The notes beneath the pieces were generated by a model that ran no database searches, had not been told where the DNA came from, and saw only the letters and a program-made list of their open reading frames with translations. From assembly GCA_905181935.1 (NCBI GenBank), contig CAJIZV010000002.1, forward strand, positions 496,001-560,000: a stretch of DNA of 64,000 nt. The letters are read 5' to 3'. Below, one piece after another: positions 53,450-62,328 of the stretch. The first letter of the stretch is position 1; every line of letters starts with the position of its first letter. The stretch is from an uncultured Amylibacter sp. (GTDB lineage Bacteria > Pseudomonadota > Alphaproteobacteria > Rhodobacterales > Rhodobacteraceae). A program made the position numbers and the translations under genes.

Positions 53450-54252
53450 GGTATTGTCAGACAAAGCCTAACACGTCTCAAAGTGCCACGATCACATAAA
53501 TCTATGAAGCGCAGATTTGGAACCACTCAATGAGAGCGGCACTGCGTTTTTGTTTGTAAGTCTGTCTGTTTTGAAGATGTCTTTCATGATTGAAGTGGTT
53601 GTATATTTGACTGTGATAACTGACAAACCTCTGGAGCGTGGCTGCTGTTTTAAATAACTGCATTGCTCGCTCTCGCCGTCGAAACGGTAAGTGTGAGTTT
53701 TCACATCTGTTGTTGGACCGGCCCCCACATAATTGCTTGTTAACAATTCCAATCTCACGAAAAGCAGCGCTATAGGATGGTAACTTATCTGTTGTTATAA
53801 TCTTAGGTGATCCGTGTTTACGCATTGCTTTTATGAGAAACTTCTTCGCTGCTGCTTTATTACGTCGCCTCGTGACGTAACATTCAAGAACTTCCCCTTC
53901 ATGATCAACAGCGCGCCAAAGGTAAAAGCGTTTTCCATTTATTTTGACGAAGACTTCATCTAAATGCCATTGCCAGTTTGAGTGTTGTCCCACCCTCTTC
54001 TTTCGAATTTCCTTAGCAAATTTTGAACCAAACCGATCTACCCAGAACCGTACAGTTTCGTAGCAAATATCAATTCCACGTTCATGCAAGATATCTTCAA
54101 CCTGACGGAAACTTAGCGGGTAACGCACGTAATACATAACCGCTAAGCGGATGATTTTGGGAGACGTTTTAAAGTACTTAAAGGGATTTTCTGTTGTCAT
54201 TCATAAAAATTAGGGACCAACCAATGGGACGTCAAGTTTGTCTGACAATGCC
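53450..54252 (-). mobile_element. IS6-family insertion sequence, intact copy
   Basis: The 803-bp element is bounded by GGTATTGTCAGACAAA on the left and TTTGTCTGACAATGCC on the right, which are inverted repeats with one mismatch. It holds one full transposase gene. The 8-bp flanks (AGTTATTT and CATGGATT) do not match, so there is no intact target duplication. A second copy starts 309 bp away in the same orientation. Confidence 0.93.
53502..54200 (-). CDS. IS6-family transposase
   Basis: The 232-residue transposase has the IS6/IS26 layout: an N-terminal helix-turn-helix (about 15-60, SFRQVEDILHERGIDICYETV) and a DDE domain with D81 in HLDEVFVKI, D138 in ITTDKLPSY and E167 in NNRCENSH. All three catalytic acids are kept, and the frame is open, so this copy may be active. 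Replicative transposition by IS6 enzymes forms cointegrates and direct-repeat pairs such as the one here. Confidence 0.95.
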   Translation of the reverse strand: MTTENPFKYFKTSPKIIRLAVMYYVRYPLSFRQVEDILHERGIDICYETVRFWVDRFGSKFAKEIRKKRVGQHSNWQWHLDEVFVKINGKRFYLWRAVDHEGEVLECYVTRRRNKAAAKKFLIKAMRKHGSPKIITTDKLPSYSAAFREIGIVNKQLCGGRSNNRCENSHLPFRRRERAMQLFKTAATLQRFVSYHSQIYNHFNHERHLQNRQTYKQKRSAALIEWFQICAS

Positions 54253-54561
54253 CATGGATTCGCTGGAGAATAATTTTAGTACCCCATAAGATTGTCGATT
54301 ACATAGTTGTCAATGAACTCTGTCACCTCATAGAACCAAATCATTCCCCCCTTGGTATTGGAAGCAGGTAAAGAGTGTCATCCCTGACTATAAGAACTCT
54401 AAGGAATGGCTAAAGAACAATGGCAATACCTTGCTTATCTAAAGTTAATAACAACTCCCCCTACTTTAGAAGACTCTGCTGGTCAAGGTAGCATTGATTA
54501 TACGATCTACAAACTCTTTACAAACACAAGGACCACAGTATCTTACTTTAATATAAAAGAT
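54253..54561. other. 309-bp segment between the two IS6 copies
   Basis: This segment lies between the direct IS copies. It has a possible short plus-strand frame from 54406 that runs into the second IS end, but no recognised gene. It may be a remnant of the DNA carried between the copies. Confidence 0.4.
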
Positions 54562-55364
54562 GGTATTGTCAGACAAAGCCTAACACGTCTCAAAGTGCCA
54601 CGATCACATAAACCTATGAAGCGCAGATTTGGAACCACTCAATGAGAGCGGCACTGCGTTTTTGTTTATAAGTCTGTCTGTTTTGAAGATGTCTTTCATG
54701 ATTGAAGTGGTTGTATATTTGACTGTGATAACTGACAAACCTCTGGAGCGTGGCTGCTGTTTTAAATAACTGCATTGCTCGCTCTCGCCGTCGAAACGGT
54801 AAGTGTGAGTTTTCACATCTGTTGTTGGACCGGCCTCCACATAATTGCTTGTCTAGCAACGCCAATCTCACGAAAAGCAGCGCTATAGGATGGTAACTTA
54901 TCTGTTGTTATAATCTTAGGTGAGCCGTGTTTACGCATTGCTTTTATGAGAAACTTCTTCGCTGCTGCTTTATTACGTCGCCTCGTGACGTAACATTCAA
55001 GAACTTCCCCTTCATGATCAACAGCGCGCCAAAGGTAAAAGCGTTCTCCATTTATTTTGACGAAGACTTCATCTAAATGCCATTGCCAGTTTGAGTGTTG
55101 ACCCGCCCTCTTCTTTCGAATTTCCTTAGCAAATTTTGAACCAAACCGATCTACCCAGAACCGTACAGTTTCGTGCAAATATCAATGCCGCGTTCATGCA
55201 AGATATCTTCAACTTGGCGGAAACTCAGCGGGTAACGCACGTAATACATAACCGCTAAGCGGATGATTTTGGGCGAAGTTTTGAAGTACTTAAATGGGTT
55301 TTGTGTTGTCATTCATAAAAATTAGGGACCAACCAATGGGACGTCAAGTTTGTCTGACAATGCC
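54562..55364 (-). mobile_element. IS6-family insertion sequence, degenerate copy
   Basis: It has the same 803-bp length, orientation and terminal sequences as the copy at 53450, and it is nearly identical over its length. A one-base insertion near 54855 and a one-base deletion between 55174 and 55175 cancel in length but break the transposase. Flanks TAAAAGAT and GTAACTAT are not a target duplication. Confidence 0.93.
54614..55312 (-). pseudogene. IS6-family transposase, frameshifted
   Basis: Aligned with the intact copy, the coding region is interrupted twice: a lost base near 55174, just before the ETV of the HTH, and an extra base near 54855 just upstream of the QLCGGRSNNRCEN block. The middle part, with D81 and D138 equivalents, and the C-terminal part with the E167 equivalent lie in different frames, so no functional enzyme is expected. 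The intact copy could still act on its ends. Confidence 0.9.
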
Positions 55365-55515
55365 GTAACTATAGCCTTTACTCGGAAACTCATTTGGTGA
55401 GGGTCCGGATTGGGGAGAGCAGATATTAAAAGTAAAGGGCGTCCATACCTTACCTCGTATGTCTGACAGCCTCTCAGCCTGACTTTATCGCACTGCATGA
55501 AACGCCAAAGGTTCG

Positions 55516-56526
55516 TTAAGTCGAAGTAGATTGTGCCAATCTCAGTACAGGTGTAATTATCTTATTTTTGGCAGATTCAGGTGAGTTCAAGAGCTCTAAC
55601 ACCAGATCAGCAGCGCATTCACCAATCTTGGCAGGTTTTGGATCAATCGTGGTCAGGGTTGGTACACAAACCTCAGCAATGTCATAGGCGCCAAAGCCAG
55701 CCATTGCGATTTGATTAGGCACATCAATGCCTCGGCGTTGACATTCGGACAACGCACCAAACCCGACAAGGTCGGAAACACAGATCACTGCATCCGTATC
55801 GGGAAATTGATCCAACAATTTTACCATCGCGTCAGCACCTTTTCGCATTGGTCTTTGTGGAGCACCTGACCCGACCAATCTATCCGCTTTCATACCATGA
55901 CTGGCCATCGCTTTTTGAAAACCGCGTCGTCGATCCTGTCCACGCGTATCACTTTCGGAGTCACCGCCCATAAATGCGATCCGCTTACGCCCTTGCAGGA
56001 CCAAATGATTTACAAGTAGTTGCATCGTATCCGCATTGGAAAAGCCAACAAAATAACCAATGGGGTCCACGGGGTTATCCCACGTTTCGATTACTGGCAC
56101 ACCTGCGTTGGTCAACAACTGGCGTGTCTTACTTGTGTGACGACCACCTGTGACGATAATTGCTTCTGGACGCCGCCGCAGAAATTGCCTGATCAATTCC
56201 TCCTCGCGTTCAATGTCATAATTCGTGTGCCCCAACAGCACCTGATAGCCCTCTTGGCTCAGCTTATTGGTCAATGCCACAACGGTCTCCGCAAAATTGG
56301 CATTGTTAAGAGACGGTATTGTCACCGCGATAAAGTCACTGCGTTGGGAGCGCAGATTGGCAGCGGTAGAATCAAACACATAGCCAAGCCGATCCGCCGT
56401 TTCGCAAATTCTTTCACGGGTAGCGATACCCACAGAAGCGTCTTCTTTGAACGCCCGGCTGACAGTCATAACAGACACGCCAGCCGCTTGAGCTACGTCT
56501 TTCATCGTTGGGTTGTGCTTCATCAT
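55516..56526 (-). CDS. LacI-family regulator of the idonate/gluconate cluster (GntR/IdnR-like)
   Basis: The 336-residue regulator has the LacI helix-turn-helix TMKDVAQAAGVSVMTVSRAFK at its N-terminus and an effector domain with the FGAYDIAEVCVPTLTTID block near 285, typical of GntR/IdnR. It is a likely repressor lifted by gluconate or idonate. It is co-directional with the EthD-like, HIBADH-like, gntK and SDR genes. The TGTTATCGATAACA-type sites in this cluster resemble GntR operators of E. coli. Codon use is GC-richer than the DNA left of the IS pair. Confidence 0.9.
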   Translation of the reverse strand: MMKHNPTMKDVAQAAGVSVMTVSRAFKEDASVGIATRERICETADRLGYVFDSTAANLRSQRSDFIAVTIPSLNNANFAETVVALTNKLSQEGYQVLLGHTNYDIEREEELIRQFLRRRPEAIIVTGGRHTSKTRQLLTNAGVPVIETWDNPVDPIGYFVGFSNADTMQLLVNHLVLQGRKRIAFMGGDSESDTRGQDRRRGFQKAMASHGMKADRLVGSGAPQRPMRKGADAMVKLLDQFPDTDAVICVSDLVGFGALSECQRRGIDVPNQIAMAGFGAYDIAEVCVPTLTTIDPKPAKIGECAADLVLELLNSPESAKNKIITPVLRLAQSTST

Positions 56527-56592
56527 ACGTCCTTAAATGTGATCGGCACCACTTTTGTCGGGTTCATCCCTAATTTGCAACCCTATCATACT

Positions 56593-56916
56593 CTAAACAG
56601 CCTTGGTCGTGATATGGTGATGTATCCGGCCGTCAAAGAAACGTGGCAGCAGCGCTTCGGTTGCCTCCTTGGCAGCCGTCCGAGCCTCTGACTTTAATGC
56701 AGCCGTGACAGTCGCGCGATCAGCATAATCAATTTCCAAAATTAACGGGAAATTTGGTGCCCCATCGTCCGCTTCATCGGTGAACGCCACTCGGACTGCG
56801 TCAGCACCAGAAAAAGCTTGCCACTTGGGGACAAGTTCATCCAGAACAGCGGCGCGAAACGCATCTGTCTTTCCAGCGTGGATTGTTCCTTCAAACATTG
56901 CAAATCTCGTAATCAT
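56593..56916 (-). CDS. dimeric alpha/beta-barrel (EthD-like) protein
   Basis: I place the start at the ATG at 56916 (107 residues), which shares one base with the stop of the upstream HIBADH-like gene (TAATG), rather than at 57015. The protein begins MITRFAMFEGTIHAGKTDAFR and has a ferredoxin-like fold pattern typical of EthD/Dabb proteins, with a C-terminal FFDGRIHHHI. No catalytic role is recognisable. It may be a small auxiliary protein of the sugar-acid cluster. Confidence 0.6.
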   Translation of the reverse strand: MITRFAMFEGTIHAGKTDAFRAAVLDELVPKWQAFSGADAVRVAFTDEADDGAPNFPLILEIDYADRATVTAALKSEARTAAKEATEALLPRFFDGRIHHHITTKAV

Positions 56917-57797
56917 TATAGCAGCTCCTTTGGGCCTTTGAAAAATTCCATCAACACTGCCTGATCTTCGCCACCCAATCCAGCGGCAGTTAGCAGGCGA
57001 TGTACTTCGGCGCAAATAGCCGTCATCGGCATTGGTGTATTGGTACGTCGCGCCAAGTCTTGAGCACCGTTCAAGTCTTTGACCATATTGTCGATACGCC
57101 CCGTGCGCCGGTAATCCTTAGCGACGTAGCGGGGCATGTACTCTTGCAAAATGGCACTGTCCGCGCGGCCACCTTTTAGTGCGATTGGGATTTTTGCAGC
57201 ATCAACCCCCGCATCAAGCGCTAATTGCGTGGCTTCAGCGACCGCTAAAAAGTTTAGCCCGCACAAAACCTGATTGATGAGCTTGGTTGTTTGACCGGCC
57301 CCGACAGGCCCCATATGGGTGTAATTTGAGGCAACATGTTTTAGCACATTATGTGCGTCCAAGACGTCTTGCGCCTCACCCCCTGCCATCAAAGTCAACT
57401 CCCCACTCAAGGCCTTCGGCGCACCACCTGATAGTGGGCTATCGACCCAGCGCAGACCTTTTTTGGTAGCTTTCGCAGCAAGGTCCTTTGTAGATTCAGG
57501 GTCAATTGACGACATATCGATAATCAGCGTTCCAGGCTTTGCTCCCTCAGCTGCGCCACCTTTGCCAAAGATAGCAAAATCTACAATTTGTGGGGCATTT
57601 AAGCTGGTAAGGACATAATCACTGGCTGCTGCGGCAGCGGCAGCAGACGATGCGGCAATAGCGCCGTGCGCCACAAGTTCTGCAACTTTCTCGGCATTCA
57701 GATCAAAGACTGTGACCTGATTTCCCTCCTGCGCTAAACGGGTGCCAATCGCCCCGCCCATAGCTCCTGCGCCAATCAATGCAACTTTAACTTTCAT
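56916..57797 (-). CDS. HIBADH-family NAD(P)-dependent dehydrogenase (2-hydroxy-3-oxopropionate reductase-like)
   Basis: The 293-residue protein has the N-terminal Rossmann motif VALIGAGAMGGAIGTRLAQEG, the substrate motif DSPLSGGAPKALSGELTLMAGG (about 120-140) and the catalytic lysine in GAGQTTKLINQVL (about K171). Members act on 3-hydroxy acids such as 3-hydroxyisobutyrate, tartronate semialdehyde or L-threonate-type sugar acids. It lies between gntK (sharing one base) and the EthD-like gene. A role in oxidising a sugar acid intermediate is likely; substrate not decided. Confidence 0.88.
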   Translation of the reverse strand: MKVKVALIGAGAMGGAIGTRLAQEGNQVTVFDLNAEKVAELVAHGAIAASSAAAAAAASDYVLTSLNAPQIVDFAIFGKGGAAEGAKPGTLIIDMSSIDPESTKDLAAKATKKGLRWVDSPLSGGAPKALSGELTLMAGGEAQDVLDAHNVLKHVASNYTHMGPVGAGQTTKLINQVLCGLNFLAVAEATQLALDAGVDAAKIPIALKGGRADSAILQEYMPRYVAKDYRRTGRIDNMVKDLNGAQDLARRTNTPMPMTAICAEVHRLLTAAGLGGEDQAVLMEFFKGPKELL

Positions 57798-58297
57798 TAT
57801 GTACTCTTTCTAAAATGAGCGACCAGTTCGGCTACAATAGCATCAGGGCTCTGGTCAATATTAACACGGACCGCGTTTTCATCTGGTCCCAACTGTTCAA
57901 GGGCCAAAAGCTGACTATCAAGTAATGTCGTTGGCATAAAATGATCTTTCCGCTTCGCCATGCGAGACGCAATCACATCACGTGCACCATCAAGATGCAG
58001 AAATGCAATGGGACCACCGGCGGCACTACGGATGATGTCACGATAGCTGTGTTTTAAGGCGGAACAGCCTATTACCAATGGAAGGTCGTAATCTGCAAAA
58101 GTCTGCCCAACCGCCATAAGCCATGGGCCGCGATCAGCATCATCCAAAGGAATACCGGCAGTCATCTTGGTTATATTTTTCGCCGGATGCAGATTGTCGC
58201 CATCGACAAAATCCGCGCTTATCTGGGCTGCAAAACTTGCCCCGATAGATGATTTGCCACAACCCGAAACTCCCATGACCACAAATCGCTTCATCAT
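57797..58297 (-). CDS. gntK: gluconokinase
   Basis: The 166-residue protein phosphorylates D-gluconate to 6-phosphogluconate. It has the P-loop MGVSGCGKSSIG (about residues 8-19), the gluconate-binding DFVDGDNLHPAKNITKMTAGIPLDDADRGPWL block, of which DGDNLHP and PLDDADRGPWL are diagnostic, and VIGCSALKHSYRD. Length is typical of GntK/IdnK. It overlaps the SDR start by four bases and the HIBADH-like start by one, all on one strand, so the operon 59061-56593 is clearly coupled. Confidence 0.96.
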   Translation of the reverse strand: MMKRFVVMGVSGCGKSSIGASFAAQISADFVDGDNLHPAKNITKMTAGIPLDDADRGPWLMAVGQTFADYDLPLVIGCSALKHSYRDIIRSAAGGPIAFLHLDGARDVIASRMAKRKDHFMPTTLLDSQLLALEQLGPDENAVRVNIDQSPDAIVAELVAHFRKST

Positions 58298-59061
58298 AGC
58301 GACGCAGTGATGCCGCCATCCACAAAAATAGTCGTACCATTCACAAAAGACGACGCGTCAGAAGTTAGAAAAATACATGCCCCGACGAGTTCTTCGACAT
58401 TTCCCCAACGACCTGCCGGCGTGCGTTTTGCCAACCATGCTGAGAATTCGGAATCTGCCACTAGGGCTGCATTTAATGGCGTATCAAAATACCCTGGCGC
58501 CAAGGCATTGCATTGCAACCCATATTGCGCCCAGTCCGTCGCCATACCCTTTGTGAGATTCGCCACGGCCCCCTTTGTTGCTGTGTAAGGCGCTATTCCA
58601 GGACGGGCGAGTGCGGTTTGAACGCTTGCAATATTTACGATTTTGCCTCTGTTGCGTTTGATCATATGGCGCGCGCAGGCTTGGCCAACATGGAACACAG
58701 ATGCTACGTTGGTCTGCAACAGTTTCTCAAACGCATCGGCGGGGAAATCCTCGAGCGCTGTGCGGTGCTGCATGCCTGCGTTGTTTATTAGAATATCAAT
58801 TGGGCCGGTTGCTGCCTCAAATCCATCAATAGATGCACGCACCACGTCATGATCAGTGACGTCAAATGCAAGTAAGTCAACGACTGCGCCGTCTTTGCGC
58901 AAGCTCGTAGCTGCGGCGGCGAGCCTCGCAGTGTCGCGGCCATTCAGCACTATCGACGCACCCGCCGCGGCAAGACCGCGCGCAAGCGCAAAGCCTATTC
59001 CTTGAGACGATCCTGTTATTAAAGCGCGCTTGCCCGTCAGATTAAATAGTTGAAGGCTCAT
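58294..59061 (-). CDS. SDR, gluconate 5-dehydrogenase (IdnO-like)
   Basis: The 255-residue short-chain dehydrogenase has the cofactor motif ITGSSQGIGFALARGL, the NNAG at about 89-92 and the catalytic Ser-Tyr-Lys set in SVQTALARPGIAPYTATKGA (S about 145, Y158, K162), and closes with the FVDGGITASL terminus. It should reduce 5-keto-D-gluconate to gluconate in the L-idonate pathway. The gene is first in the minus-strand operon and is divergent from the 2-hydroxyacid dehydrogenase gene, with two matching operators between. Confidence 0.85.
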   Translation of the reverse strand: MSLQLFNLTGKRALITGSSQGIGFALARGLAAAGASIVLNGRDTARLAAAATSLRKDGAVVDLLAFDVTDHDVVRASIDGFEAATGPIDILINNAGMQHRTALEDFPADAFEKLLQTNVASVFHVGQACARHMIKRNRGKIVNIASVQTALARPGIAPYTATKGAVANLTKGMATDWAQYGLQCNALAPGYFDTPLNAALVADSEFSAWLAKRTPAGRWGNVEELVGACIFLTSDASSFVNGTTIFVDGGITASL

Positions 59062-59106
59062 TTTTTCGATTCCTTTTTCACCAAAATTCTAGCACCTCCT
59101 AATTTA

Positions 59107-59120
59107 TGTTATCGATAACA
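59107..59120. promoter_or_regulatory. GntR/IdnR-type operator, site 1
   Basis: TGTTATCGATAACA is a perfect 14-bp palindrome 46 bases upstream of the SDR start codon. It recurs exactly at 59185-59198. Confidence 0.85.
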
Positions 59121-59184
59121 ATTTTGTCAATGGCGCAGCGTGATAAAGAAATTTACGACTGGACGGCTTCATTTGCCTCGCTTA

Positions 59185-59198
59185 TGTTATCGATAACA
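59185..59198. promoter_or_regulatory. GntR/IdnR-type operator, site 2
   Basis: Second exact copy of TGTTATCGATAACA, 78 bp from the first and 27 bases before the 2-hydroxyacid dehydrogenase ATG. Two sites on opposite promoters allow joint repression, possibly by looping. Confidence 0.85.
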
Positions 59199-59224
59199 AT
59201 ATTATGAATCTGTAGGAAAAAACG

Positions 59225-60172
59225 ATGACAAAACCAGATATTCTTCAAGTTGGTTACTATCCAGACTGGGACCAGGAACCGCTGAATGCAGCTTTTAATA
59301 TGCACAAATATTTTGAAACTAGCAAAAAGGCTGCCTTCCTTGCAAAGGTTGGTCCTAGTATAAAGGGCATCGCAACGCGCGGTGAACTCGGGATCACTCA
59401 AGCAATGCTCGACGCTTGTCCCAACATCGAGATAGTTTCAGTTTATGGTGTCGGTTATGATGCTGTCGATATAGCAGCTTGCACCGCGCGTGGGATCCAT
59501 GTGACCAACACGCCAGATGTGCTGACAAACGATGTGGCCGACCTAGGCATCGCTATGATGTTGGCCCAGTCGCGCGGCATGATCGGGGCATCCGAATGGG
59601 TGCATAACGGGTCATGGAAGACCAAGGGCCTTTACCCCTTGCAATCACGCGTTTGGGGCAAGAAAGTAGGTGTTCTGGGCCTTGGACGTATCGGGTTTGA
59701 GGTCGCCAAACGGCTCGCAGGCTTCGATCTAGACATTGCCTATAGTGATGTAAGTGCAAAGGATTACGCACCTGATTGGAAATTTATTCAAGACCCGATC
59801 ACACTCGCGAAACACGCAGATTTCTTGTTTGTGACCCTCGCTGCATCTGCTGACACTCAACATATTGTTGGAAAAGACGTACTAGACGCACTGGGCCCTG
59901 ATGGCATGGTTATAAATATTTCGCGCGCTGCCAACATCGATGAAGAAGCCCTTCTTAATGCCCTGGAAAGCAAAAGCGTTGGTTCCGCCGCTTTAGATGT
60001 GTTCGAAGGCGAACCGGCCCTAAACCCACGTTTCCTTGCCTTGAAAAATGTGATGCTCCAACCCCATCACGCGTCTGGCACTTATGAAACACGCAAAGCT
60101 ATGGGTAAGTTGGTGCGCGATAATTTGGTCGCCCATTTTGCAGGCAGACCGCTTCTGACCAAGGTGAATTAG
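59225..60172 (+). CDS. D-isomer-specific 2-hydroxyacid dehydrogenase (2-ketogluconate reductase-like)
   Basis: The 315-residue protein has the NAD(P) motif VLGLGRIGFEVAKRL and the catalytic Arg-Glu-His set in INISRAANIDE, DVFEGEP and QPHHASGT. The NSxVWGKKVGV lead region is common in hydroxypyruvate/2-ketogluconate reductases (GhrB-like). In this cluster it may reduce 2-ketogluconate to gluconate, though glyoxylate or hydroxypyruvate are possible. The ATG has TAGGAAAAAACG before it. It ends 1 bp before the idnD ATG. Confidence 0.85.
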   Translation: MTKPDILQVGYYPDWDQEPLNAAFNMHKYFETSKKAAFLAKVGPSIKGIATRGELGITQAMLDACPNIEIVSVYGVGYDAVDIAACTARGIHVTNTPDVLTNDVADLGIAMMLAQSRGMIGASEWVHNGSWKTKGLYPLQSRVWGKKVGVLGLGRIGFEVAKRLAGFDLDIAYSDVSAKDYAPDWKFIQDPITLAKHADFLFVTLAASADTQHIVGKDVLDALGPDGMVINISRAANIDEEALLNALESKSVGSAALDVFEGEPALNPRFLALKNVMLQPHHASGTYETRKAMGKLVRDNLVAHFAGRPLLTKVN

Positions 60173-60173
60173 A

Positions 60174-61205
60174 ATGAAATCGCTTGTCATTCACGCAGCA
60201 AAAGACCTGCGTATCGAAGATCATGACTTCACCTCACCCGCTGACGGTGAAGTGCAAATCACTATGGCCACTGGTGGTATATGTGGCACAGATTTGCATT
60301 ACTACAACCACGGTGGTTTTGGCCCGATCAAGCTGCGTGAACCTATGGTTCTTGGGCATGAAATCGCAGGCCACGTCACGGAATTGGGTGCTGGTGTAAA
60401 TAATCTGAAGCTTGGCCAACTTGTAGCCATTTCCCCATCGCGACCCTGTAATAGCTGTAAATTTTGTCTTGAAGGCGCGCAAAACCAATGCCTAAATATG
60501 CGCTTTTACGGTTCAGCCATGCCGTTTCCACATATCCAAGGCGCATTCCGCCAAGTGTTGAATGCAAGCGCCAGCCAATGCGCCGTCGCAGACGGCATCA
60601 CGCCAGGCGAAGCCGCGATGGCTGAACCGCTTGCAGTTTGCTTACACGCGACGCGGCGGGCTGGTAACTTGGTTGGCAAATCGGTGCTGGTTACAGGCTG
60701 TGGTCCGATTGGCATCCTGTCCATCTTGTGCGCCCGTCGCGCCGGGGCTGATCTGATCGTGGCAACAGATCTATCCGATTTTACACTAAAAATTGCCCGC
60801 AATTTGGGGGCAGACAAAGTCATCAACATGGCTCAAAATTCCGAGGGACTAGCCGAATTTACAGGAAACAAAGGCACATTTGACGTCCTGTACGAATGCA
60901 CAGGCGCTGCCACTGCCCTGACAGCGGGCATACAAGCTATTCGCCCTGGAGGTACGATCATGCAGCTTGGGCTTGGCGGGGATATGACCCTGCCCATGAT
61001 GGCGATCACAGCGAAGGAACTGTTGCTCCAGGGATCGTTTCGGTTTCATGATGAATTCCCCACCGGCGTCAGCCTTATGCAAAAAGGGCTGATCGATGTA
61101 AAGCCGCTGATTACGCACACTGTCAGCATTGATAATGCTGTCGCAGGGTTTAAATTGGCAGCTGACCGCACACAGGCAATGAAAGCTCAAATTAGTTTTG
61201 CCTAA
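60174..61205 (+). CDS. idnD: L-idonate 5-dehydrogenase, zinc alcohol dehydrogenase family
   Basis: The 343-residue protein has the catalytic zinc ligands Cys in GICGTDLHYY (about 37), GHEIAGH (about 62-68), and the structural zinc quartet in SRPCNSCKFCLEGAQNQC (about 92-106). The Rossmann motif VTGCGPIGIL is near 175. It oxidises L-idonate to 5-keto-D-gluconate with NAD(P)+. It is co-transcribed with the 2-hydroxyacid dehydrogenase. Its 3' end overlaps the convergent HIBADH-like gene by 14 bp. Confidence 0.9.
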   Translation: MKSLVIHAAKDLRIEDHDFTSPADGEVQITMATGGICGTDLHYYNHGGFGPIKLREPMVLGHEIAGHVTELGAGVNNLKLGQLVAISPSRPCNSCKFCLEGAQNQCLNMRFYGSAMPFPHIQGAFRQVLNASASQCAVADGITPGEAAMAEPLAVCLHATRRAGNLVGKSVLVTGCGPIGILSILCARRAGADLIVATDLSDFTLKIARNLGADKVINMAQNSEGLAEFTGNKGTFDVLYECTGAATALTAGIQAIRPGGTIMQLGLGGDMTLPMMAITAKELLLQGSFRFHDEFPTGVSLMQKGLIDVKPLITHTVSIDNAVAGFKLAADRTQAMKAQISFA

Positions 61206-62049
61206 GATCCAGCCATTCATAATATGCAGAATGATCTTTCTCGCCGCCGTTGTGAATTTCAACAAAATCGCGAAACCCAGCGGTGATTGTCTCTGATAGG
61301 GGCAATGACAGGCTATTCGCATGTGCCAAGGCTATCGCGTTATCCAAATCCTTAAGCTGCGCGACTGAGCGGCCACCGGGCGTAAAGTTTCCTTCAACCA
61401 TGCGCAAGCCATGCAAATCCAAAATACGGCTATCAGCGAAACCACCGCGCAGGGCGTCACGCAGGGCGGCAGGATCACATCCGCCTGCCTCGGCCAGTTT
61501 CATCGCCTCGGCTACGGCGCCAATTGTGGTTGCAACAATTAACTGATTTGCCAATTTCGCAACCTGACCAGCCCCAAGGTCCCCCAAAAGCTTCGCTCGA
61601 CCCAACACATTAAACACTGGGGCAGCACGCGCAAATGTCGCCTCAGATCCGCCTACCAAAATGGCAAGACTACCAGCCTTGGCACCCGCAACTCCGCCAG
61701 ACACAGGTGCATCAAGGTAGTCTAATCCATGGCGCAAAGCTTGTAGTGCTAGATCGCGATCAGTGTCAGGGTCAACCGAACCCATATCAATAATTAAGCC
61801 CCTATGACCAATCGTCGCCATTGTCGCATTGTCTAAAACCGAACGTGTTGCAAGACCGTCCATCAACATCATGATGACGCAATCTGCGCCGGTCACCGCA
61901 GCTTGCGGTGTTGCACCAACAGCGCAAACATCCCTAAGCGCATTAGCCTTCTTGGGGCTACGGTTCCAGACCGCCACGTCATGCACAGCCGCCAATCGGC
62001 GGGCCATAGGTGCCCCCATCAATCCCGTACCAAGAACAGCAATTTTCAT
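61192..62049 (-). CDS. HIBADH-family dehydrogenase, second copy
   Basis: The 285-residue protein begins MKIAVLGTGLMGAPMARRLAAVHDV and has DAPVSGGVAGAKAGSLAILVGG and the catalytic lysine in GAGQVAKLANQLIV. I chose the ATG at 62049, preceded by GGAG seven bases upstream; the longer frame to 62154 would cross an operator. It is clearly distinct from the member at 56916. It faces idnD and is divergent from gnd, with an operator in the intergenic region. Its substrate is probably another short hydroxy acid. Confidence 0.88.
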   Translation of the reverse strand: MKIAVLGTGLMGAPMARRLAAVHDVAVWNRSPKKANALRDVCAVGATPQAAVTGADCVIMMLMDGLATRSVLDNATMATIGHRGLIIDMGSVDPDTDRDLALQALRHGLDYLDAPVSGGVAGAKAGSLAILVGGSEATFARAAPVFNVLGRAKLLGDLGAGQVAKLANQLIVATTIGAVAEAMKLAEAGGCDPAALRDALRGGFADSRILDLHGLRMVEGNFTPGGRSVAQLKDLDNAIALAHANSLSLPLSETITAGFRDFVEIHNGGEKDHSAYYEWLDLRQN

Positions 62050-62140
62050 GCCAGCGCTCCAATCACGCCTTGGTGTAAATGCACTTTTATGTCCATAATT
62101 GCTTTCATATTGACGTCCTTTTGGTTTGATGGCACATTTA

Positions 62141-62152
62141 GTTATCGATAAC
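62141..62152. promoter_or_regulatory. GntR/IdnR-type operator, site 3
   Basis: GTTATCGATAAC is a perfect 12-bp palindrome, the core of the sites at 59107 and 59185, placed about 90 bp upstream of the HIBADH-like gene and 177 bp upstream of gnd. Confidence 0.75.
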
Positions 62153-62328
62153 ATTTTGCGCAGATTAGGATGAAAAACACAAATATCTTTTTTTTGAAGC
62201 CATTGATACTGCCTTTAACTTTTATGTTTTGAACAACTTTTTTGGCGAACAGGTCAGCCATGAGCTCGAAATAGCAGTGATCACCAACATCTTAGCATAT
62301 TATTAGGCACTAACGGATTGGAAAACTT

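Noticed and set aside
54406-54645. Possible small gene between the IS6 copies
   Set aside because: More than a third of it is IS end sequence and the rest has no recognisable homology.
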